Below, one piece after another: positions 5,754 to 9,752 of a DNA stretch of 9,752 bases. This DNA comes from Clostridia bacterium. GTDB taxonomy: Bacteria > Bacillota > Clostridia > CAKSNL01 > HGM11501. Under the pieces are notes generated by a model. The model saw only the letters and a program-made list of their open reading frames with translations, was not told the DNA's origin and ran no database searches. The stretch lies in contig JAUNRD010000045.1 in assembly GCA_030535815.1 (NCBI GenBank), positions 1 through 9,752 on the forward strand, in the 5' to 3' direction. The stretch's first letter is position 1. Every line of letters starts with the position of its first letter. A program made the position numbers and the translations under genes.

Positions 5754-7412
5754 TCAGTCAACGATTTCAACCTGAGTGGGCTTATTGATTTTAACATCAA
5801 CTGTTCCGTCGGCGCATCTTCTTGCATCAATGCTGATTACACCGTAGGGTGTGGGATAGGTGCCGTGGATGTAGTTAAGCTTTGTGCCGAGATTGGGCTT
5901 TACACTTACCTTCTTACAGCCGGGAGCGAGTACCTTAACACCTAAAATGTATTCCTGGATGTAAGCTGCGGGACCTGATGCCCAGCCGTGACATAAGCTG
6001 TGACGGAAGCCCTTGTAGCAGTATGCACCGTGGTCGCCGTGGATGTCGTTTTCATCGGGTGCTACAAATTCATCAATTCTCTTTGCACCCTCTGTCCACT
6101 CCAAGTTAAAGTCTTCAAAGAAGGTTGTTGCGCCAAGCTCAATCATCTTGCCCCAGAACTTGTTCATAAGGTCGATTGTGCCGTCAACGTCACCTGCTTC
6201 GCCTCTTGCCTTAAGAACGTAATAGCCAAGGAAGGTGGATACGTTATGTAAGGGATCAACTGCTAAAATGTTCTTGTTTACATCTTCATAAGTGCTGATT
6301 CCCGCAAGTGCCTGAAGAGCCGCTGCAGCCTTGCAGTTACCGGGATCGGGAGCGTTTGCCATGATAAGCTTCTTATAGCCTTCGCACTTTGAAGCCATTT
6401 CTTCATCCTTGTATTCTTTTGCAATATTACTTGCGGCATCAAGTGCCATGGTGAAGATTGCGGCAACGCCTGCCTTCTGTCCCTGGGGATCAGTTGATGT
6501 GGGCCAGTCGATAAAGTTTTTGTCAATTGCGATTGTACCGTCTTCGTTGATTACGGAGAAGAGGTTTGAAAGTGTTGCATAGAGATAATCCTTCTGAGCG
6601 AAGAGATAATCGTAGTTACCGTTCTGCATATACCAATCCCAGTGAATCTTTATCCACCAGAGTGTGTAGGAGGGGATGTTGTTCATCCACTTGTCGGGAG
6701 CGAAGCATTCCTTTGTTAAATCCAGGCTCTTGGGAACACAGTCGTCATAGCCGAATACTCTCTGAATTGTGGAGGTCTCTGGATGCATATCGCCGATCCA
6801 TACAAGACGGTCACGCTTGATCCCGTCCCAGAGGTAGTTCTGCATATTTAAGTGAACTGTGTAAACAGCGGTTTCAAATACTTCGTTAAGCATTGCATCG
6901 TCGGATGTAAATATGCCCTTGTATTCGATGTCCTCATAAATGAAAGCGGCACGGATAACGTTTAAGTGAACGAAGCCCTTGGGGCAGTCGATTCTTACAA
7001 AACGGTAGCCTGTCTGTCCGATTTCGATGGAGCCCATCATAGAAACGGGAAGCTCCAGATCACGCTGAGCGTGGTTGTTTGTTGCATTCTTTTCGCCGTA
7101 AAGCTCGGTCATACATTCCATAACGGATTCGCCGAAGCGGATATGAAGTCTTCCTTCCTTCTGAACATCACACTCACAGCCGTGAGCGATAATAAGTAAT
7201 CCGCCGTGGATTTCGTAGCCGAAGTCAAGTAAAATAGAACCGCCTTCCTTGATTGTGCAGACAGGGCCGATGTTTAAGGGGGCCTGAAGAGGCTTATCCA
7301 TCATAAGAGCCTCAACATTGTCAATGTCGCCGTTTGTCCATACAATCTTCTTGGGCATCAAGTATCTTTTTGCTCTGGTATCGCGGATACCTTCTGTGAA
7401 AACGTTTCTCAT
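5754..7412 (-). CDS. Alpha-L-rhamnosidase-like glycoside hydrolase (GH78-type, compact)
   Basis: A 552-residue protein, short for GH78. Residues 1 to about 165 are beta-rich, about 165-480 fit the (alpha/alpha)6 barrel, and about 480-552 fit the C-terminal beta domain of bacterial rhamnosidases (LAPGCKKVSVKPNLG, then TPYGVISI). Barrel motifs: DGIKRDRLVWIGD (196-208), corresponding to the GH78 acid-motif region; GATTFFEDF with E433 as candidate base; and CHGWASGPAAY (H475, W477). Where many GH78 enzymes read RDER-L-x-W, this one reads RD-RLVW, without the Glu, so catalysis or specificity may differ. There is no signal peptide; it would be cytoplasmic. It starts 1 base after the flavin-reductase-like stop codon, with AAGGAG inside that gene's end. 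By hand count, 32 of 36 Lys codons are AAG, unlike its neighbours. Rhamnosidase activity is a family-level guess. Confidence 0.78.
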   Translation of the reverse strand: MRNVFTEGIRDTRAKRYLMPKKIVWTNGDIDNVEALMMDKPLQAPLNIGPVCTIKEGGSILLDFGYEIHGGLLIIAHGCECDVQKEGRLHIRFGESVMECMTELYGEKNATNNHAQRDLELPVSMMGSIEIGQTGYRFVRIDCPKGFVHLNVIRAAFIYEDIEYKGIFTSDDAMLNEVFETAVYTVHLNMQNYLWDGIKRDRLVWIGDMHPETSTIQRVFGYDDCVPKSLDLTKECFAPDKWMNNIPSYTLWWIKIHWDWYMQNGNYDYLFAQKDYLYATLSNLFSVINEDGTIAIDKNFIDWPTSTDPQGQKAGVAAIFTMALDAASNIAKEYKDEEMASKCEGYKKLIMANAPDPGNCKAAAALQALAGISTYEDVNKNILAVDPLHNVSTFLGYYVLKARGEAGDVDGTIDLMNKFWGKMIELGATTFFEDFNLEWTEGAKRIDEFVAPDENDIHGDHGAYCYKGFRHSLCHGWASGPAAYIQEYILGVKVLAPGCKKVSVKPNLGTKLNYIHGTYPTPYGVISIDARRCADGTVDVKINKPTQVEIVD

Positions 7413-7413
7413 A

Positions 7414-7905
7414 TTAATTCTCCTTATAATTTAATATTTCTGCTGTGTAAACGGTATGATAATCACCGTTTTTGTACCATTTTTCGTTGCATCCGGGGCA
7501 GGTTTCATCTTTTGACATTTCGGTTTTATAAATGACGCGGCATTCATAAACCATACAGCCTGAAATTCCCGGAACGTCAATTTCCTTTGACGGAACAGTT
7601 TCCAAATTGCACTCTTTAATCTTGTCAAAATCCCGTCCCGATTTGCTTCCGCAAAAGGCAAGGGATGCCTTGTGTGAAGCATCAAAAGGAATTGAAACCG
7701 TAAATACCGGGTTTTTATCAAGTAATTCCTTTGTATAGCGGGACTGGCGCACCATAACGCAGAAAACGCTTTTTCCCTGGGAAATGCCGATTTGCCCCCA
7801 ACCTATTGTCATAGGGTTAATTTTACTGTCATAACCTGCTGTAAGGTAAGCGCCGTATGCACCCATATTGGTGAGCGCGTTACCTGAATTTTCTAAAAAA
7901 TTCAT
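7414..7905 (-). CDS. Flavin reductase-like / FMN-binding split-barrel protein
   Basis: A 163-residue protein of the flavin reductase-like domain family, which binds FMN in a split beta-barrel and often acts as a flavin or small-molecule reductase. The family core is seen in KINPMTIGWGQIG (28-40), the FMN-phosphate region VMVRQSRYT (50-58) and FTVSIPF. The C-terminal half holds a CPGC motif (C136, C139) before KWYKNGDYHTVY; two more Cys (SGC, YEC) precede it. The CxxC could be redox active or bind metal, which is inference. The start is ATG 7905, because the Shine-Dalgarno AAGGGGGA sits 5 bases upstream of it and only 2 bases from the alternative TTG at 7908. It is the first gene of a two-gene operon with the rhamnosidase-like enzyme. 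Its substrate is unknown. Confidence 0.87.
   Translation of the reverse strand: MNFLENSGNALTNMGAYGAYLTAGYDSKINPMTIGWGQIGISQGKSVFCVMVRQSRYTKELLDKNPVFTVSIPFDASHKASLAFCGSKSGRDFDKIKECNLETVPSKEIDVPGISGCMVYECRVIYKTEMSKDETCPGCNEKWYKNGDYHTVYTAEILNYKEN
7420..7425 (-). promoter_or_regulatory. Ribosome binding site of the rhamnosidase-like gene, inside the upstream coding end
   Basis: Read on the - strand, AAGGAG lies 7 bases before the ATG at 7412-7410. It is also the coding sequence of the last residues of the flavin-reductase-like protein, whose TAA (7416-7414) ends one base before the ATG. This is a typical coupled junction. Confidence 0.85.
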
Positions 7906-7910
7906 CAAAT

Positions 7911-7918
7911 TCCCCCTT
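7911..7918 (-). promoter_or_regulatory. Ribosome binding site of the flavin-reductase-like gene
   Basis: On the - strand it reads AAGGGGGA, 5 bases before ATG 7905 and only 2 before the in-frame TTG 7908, so it selects the ATG. Two of its bases (7917-7918) overlap the -35 of the divergent nth promoter. Confidence 0.75.
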
Positions 7919-7945
7919 GATAAAATTCAACTATTATATTATCAT
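7917..7945 (+). promoter_or_regulatory. Predicted promoter of the nth operon
   Basis: The -35 TTGATA (5 of 6), a 17-bp spacer and the -10 TATCAT (7940-7945, 5 of 6) give a good sigma-A promoter firing rightwards, with a start near 7952 and a leader of about 50 bases. It overlaps the leftward promoter at 7936-7964. Confidence 0.6.
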
Positions 7946-7964
7946 ATAATTATGAAAATAGCAA
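7936..7964 (-). promoter_or_regulatory. Predicted promoter of the flavin reductase / rhamnosidase-like operon
   Basis: On the - strand it reads TTGCTA (7964-7959), 17-bp spacer, TAATAT (7941-7936), with TATG before the -10: an extended -10 promoter of TRTG type. Its -10 shares two base pairs with the -10 of the rightward promoter, so the two cannot be occupied at once. Confidence 0.6.
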
Positions 7965-8001
7965 CGAAAATATTAAAAAAATTTCCGAAAGAAGGAATAG
8001 A

Positions 8002-8640
8002 ATGAAAAGACAGGAAAAAATCCTTATCGTGAGAGAAAGGCTCAGTGCGCTGTATCCCGATTCGGAATGTACCCTTACCTATAAGGATCCGTTTCAGTTA
8101 CTCATCGCAACACAGCTTGCGGCACAGTGCACCGATGCAAGGGTTAATATTGTAACTAAAACCTTATATGAAAAATATCCTACGGTGGAGTCCTTTGCTG
8201 CCGCGGATTTAACCGAACTTGAGCAGGACATAAAAAGCACGGGCTTTTACCACAACAAGGCGAAAAACATAATAGGCTGTGCAAAAAAGCTTCTTTCTGA
8301 TTTCGGAGGGGAAGTGCCGAAGACTATGGATGAGCTTTTGTCCCTTCCGGGAACAGGCAGAAAAACCGCAAACCTTGTATTGGGCGATGCCTTCGGGATT
8401 CCGGGAATCGTAATTGACACCCACGCCAAACGTCTGGCGGGAAGAATCGGCTTGACAAAAGAAGAAACGCCCGAAAAAATAGAAAAGGACTTAATGAAGT
8501 TTACGCCAAAGGACTACTGGACTATGCTTGGCCATCACTTTGTTGACCACGGAAGAGCGGTTTGCGACGCAAGAAAGCCTAAATGCGAAAACTGTGTGCT
8601 TTCGGACATCTGCGCATACGCTAAAAAGAATAAAAAATAA
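8002..8640 (+). CDS. nth: Endonuclease III (DNA glycosylase / AP lyase)
   Basis: A 212-residue base-excision-repair enzyme that removes oxidised pyrimidines and cleaves the abasic site. The helix-hairpin-helix is LPGTGRKTAN (115-124) with catalytic Lys K121, and VIDTHAKR holds the catalytic Asp D139. The C-terminal 4Fe-4S cluster ligands C188, C195, C198 and C204 have the exact C-x6-C-x2-C-x5-C spacing. The Lys and the length distinguish it from MutY. The start has AAGGA 5 bases upstream. It is the first gene of a probable operon: the PRC-barrel gene follows 34 bases downstream on the same strand with no terminator in between. Confidence 0.97.
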   Translation: MKRQEKILIVRERLSALYPDSECTLTYKDPFQLLIATQLAAQCTDARVNIVTKTLYEKYPTVESFAAADLTELEQDIKSTGFYHNKAKNIIGCAKKLLSDFGGEVPKTMDELLSLPGTGRKTANLVLGDAFGIPGIVIDTHAKRLAGRIGLTKEETPEKIEKDLMKFTPKDYWTMLGHHFVDHGRAVCDARKPKCENCVLSDICAYAKKNKK

Positions 8641-8674
8641 TTTGCCGCATAGCCTTTAAATAGGAGGCGGTTTT

Positions 8675-8959
8675 ATGGCGAAAATTTCGGAATTCAGGCA
8701 AAAGGAAGTGCTTGATATTGCGACGGGAAAACGTCTTGGTTACATCTGCGATATGGAAATAGATGATATATCGGGGCGAATAATTTCGGTTACGGTGCCG
8801 TCGGGCAAGCTCTTTTCCTCAATTATGAAAAATTCCGATAGGATAATTCCCTGGGAAAACATAGAAAAAATTGGGAAAGATATGATACTTGTAAGGGGAG
8901 AAGACGATGGATACGAAAGGAATAATAAAAAAAGCCTTTTTGATGTGCGAAACGAATGA
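8675..8959 (+). CDS. YlmC/YmxH-type PRC-barrel protein
   Basis: A 94-residue protein resembling the small YlmC/YmxH proteins of Bacillus and Clostridia, often annotated as sporulation-associated with no established activity. The single PRC-barrel spans about residues 1-76: FRQKEVLDIATGKRLG, then CDMEIDD, and IIPWENIEKIG near the end. The last ~18 residues are a charged tail (DDGYERNNKKSLF...) outside the barrel, encoded by the DNA that overlaps the next gene. The start is clear: AGGAGG (8662-8667) lies 7 bases before the ATG. It follows nth by 34 bases and probably shares its transcript. No Cys pair or membrane segment is visible. Confidence 0.87.
   Translation: MAKISEFRQKEVLDIATGKRLGYICDMEIDDISGRIISVTVPSGKLFSSIMKNSDRIIPWENIEKIGKDMILVRGEDDGYERNNKKSLFDVRNE
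8893..8900 (+). promoter_or_regulatory. Ribosome binding site of the second GH20 gene, inside the PRC-barrel gene
   Basis: AAGGGGAG lies 6 bases before ATG 8907. The next in-frame ATG (8943) has only A-rich sequence before it. The site therefore supports a start nested 53 bp inside the preceding gene. Confidence 0.7.
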
Positions 8960-9752
8960 ACCGGACAACATAACCCTTACGGATTTTAACGGCGTAAAGG
9001 TGAAAATGGATGCATCGGGCATAGAAATCGGTTACAAAACCGTTCCTCAGCTTATGAGGGGATGTATGCTTCTGGCAAAGGCTAAAAAAGAGGGGAAGGA
9101 AACCGTGAAAATCGAAGAGCATCCCCGATTTAAAACCTGCGGTGCTATGATAGACGTGTCAAGAAACGGCGTTATGCGCGTAGATAAGGTTTTTGAATTT
9201 ATCGATTATATGGCGCTCTACGGACTTAATATGCTGATGCTCTATACCGAGGACACCTACGAGGTTGAAGGATGTGAAATGTTCGGTTATCAGCGTGGAA
9301 GGTATAAGAAAGAAGAGCTTAAGGCAATTGACGAATACGGAAAGGCTATGGGCGTTGAAATAATCCCCTGCGTGCAGACCTTGGCGCACCTCACCCACTA
9401 CACAAAATGGATTGAGGGTATGCGCCTTTCTGACAGACCGGGCATTTTGTGTGCAAACCACCCGCCGGTATATGAATTTATAGAAAAATGCATTGCAACC
9501 TTAAGAGAGTGCTTTTCATCAGACAGAATACATATCGGAATGGACGAAGCCTTTGAAATAGGCAGAGGTAAATATCTTGACAGGTTTGGCATCAGAGACA
9601 GAAAAGAAATTATAACCGAGCATCTTATAAAGGTTAACGAAATCTGCAAAAAATATGGCTACAAGCCTATGATGTGGTCGGATATGTATTTCCGCTATCC
9701 CGGTAAAGTGGGAGACTTTCACAGAGAAAGCACCGTATCCCCTGGAATTGCG
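8907..9752 (+). CDS. Second beta-N-acetylhexosaminidase, GH20 type (partial, C-terminus missing)
   Basis: The frame is open for 282 codons to the window edge. A short N-terminal domain (about residues 1-75) precedes a barrel that starts with AMIDVSRNG (80-88; D83, R86). HIGMDEAFEIGRGKY begins at 209, with the catalytic pair D213-E214, and W257-S258-D259 follows. The HxGMDE form with EIGRG after it resembles the branch containing pneumococcal GH20C rather than the HxGGDE branch of the enzyme at 1008-2615. By comparison with that branch (about 600 residues or more), over half the protein may lie outside. No signal peptide is present, so it is cytoplasmic. Expected role: exo-release of terminal GlcNAc/GalNAc. 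The start overlaps the PRC-barrel gene by 53 bp; ATG 8943 is the fallback start. It is probably in the nth transcript. Confidence 0.88.
   Translation, partial: MDTKGIIKKAFLMCETNEPDNITLTDFNGVKVKMDASGIEIGYKTVPQLMRGCMLLAKAKKEGKETVKIEEHPRFKTCGAMIDVSRNGVMRVDKVFEFIDYMALYGLNMLMLYTEDTYEVEGCEMFGYQRGRYKKEELKAIDEYGKAMGVEIIPCVQTLAHLTHYTKWIEGMRLSDRPGILCANHPPVYEFIEKCIATLRECFSSDRIHIGMDEAFEIGRGKYLDRFGIRDRKEIITEHLIKVNEICKKYGYKPMMWSDMYFRYPGKVGDFHRESTVSPGIA

Noticed and set aside
8644..8670. Possible hairpin in the nth / PRC-barrel gap (CCGC with GCGG, or GCCT with AGGC)
   Set aside because: The stems are only 4 bp with long loops and no T-run, so neither a terminator nor a credible RNA switch.
8819..9461. Several antisense open frames of 67-100 codons opposite the PRC-barrel and second GH20 genes
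   Set aside because: They are shadows of the + strand genes, with Phe/Ser-rich low-information translations and no start signals.
1..9752. A new defence, mobile or CRISPR-like system
   Set aside because: No recombinase, toxin-antitoxin pair, nuclease-helicase module, spaced repeats or attachment sites are visible. All genes match metabolic or housekeeping families except the 36-residue fragment at the left edge.

Overview
The window looks like chromosomal DNA of a low-to-moderate GC Gram-positive anaerobe of the Clostridia type, plausibly an uncultured gut or rumen member. The grounds are strong AAGGAGG-type ribosome binding sites, AT-rich promoters with extended -10 (TRTG) elements, a YlmC/YmxH-type PRC-barrel protein, and a gene content dominated by cytoplasmic carbohydrate-active enzymes. 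No species is claimed. I see no tRNA, rRNA, CRISPR array, insertion sequence or phage gene.

Left part (1-2615, + strand): the tail of an unidentified gene is followed, with its stop codon inside the next ribosome binding site, by a classical short-chain dehydrogenase, and this unit ends at a hairpin terminator. A new promoter with a leader inverted repeat drives a cytoplasmic GH20 beta-N-acetylhexosaminidase, which ends at its own terminator.

Middle (2616-5741, + strand): a promoter embedded in that terminator drives a sialate O-acetylesterase-family SGNH esterase and, 7 bases further on, an O6-alkylguanine-DNA alkyltransferase. Another promoter drives a D-amino acid aminotransferase. A perfect 15-bp bidirectional terminator closes this half.

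Right part: two - strand genes (5754-7905), a flavin-reductase-like protein and a compact alpha-L-rhamnosidase-like (GH78-type) hydrolase, are separated by one base. They diverge from nth (endonuclease III) through a 96-base region in which two good promoters overlap. nth is followed by the PRC-barrel gene and then, with a 53-bp overlap, by a second and clearly different GH20-type hexosaminidase that runs off the window.

Taken together, the two GH20 enzymes, the esterase, the rhamnosidase-like enzyme and the SDR suggest intracellular trimming of imported amino-sugar-containing and O-acetylated glycans. None of the enzymes whose N-terminus is visible has a signal peptide, and no transporter is in view. 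The alkyltransferase, endonuclease III and D-aminotransferase are housekeeping genes interleaved with them. I did not find a convincing new defence or mobile system. The points most worth a second look are the rhamnosidase-like gene (altered acid motif, strongly deviating codon use), the overlapping divergent promoters, the leader inverted repeat, and the nested start of the second GH20 gene.
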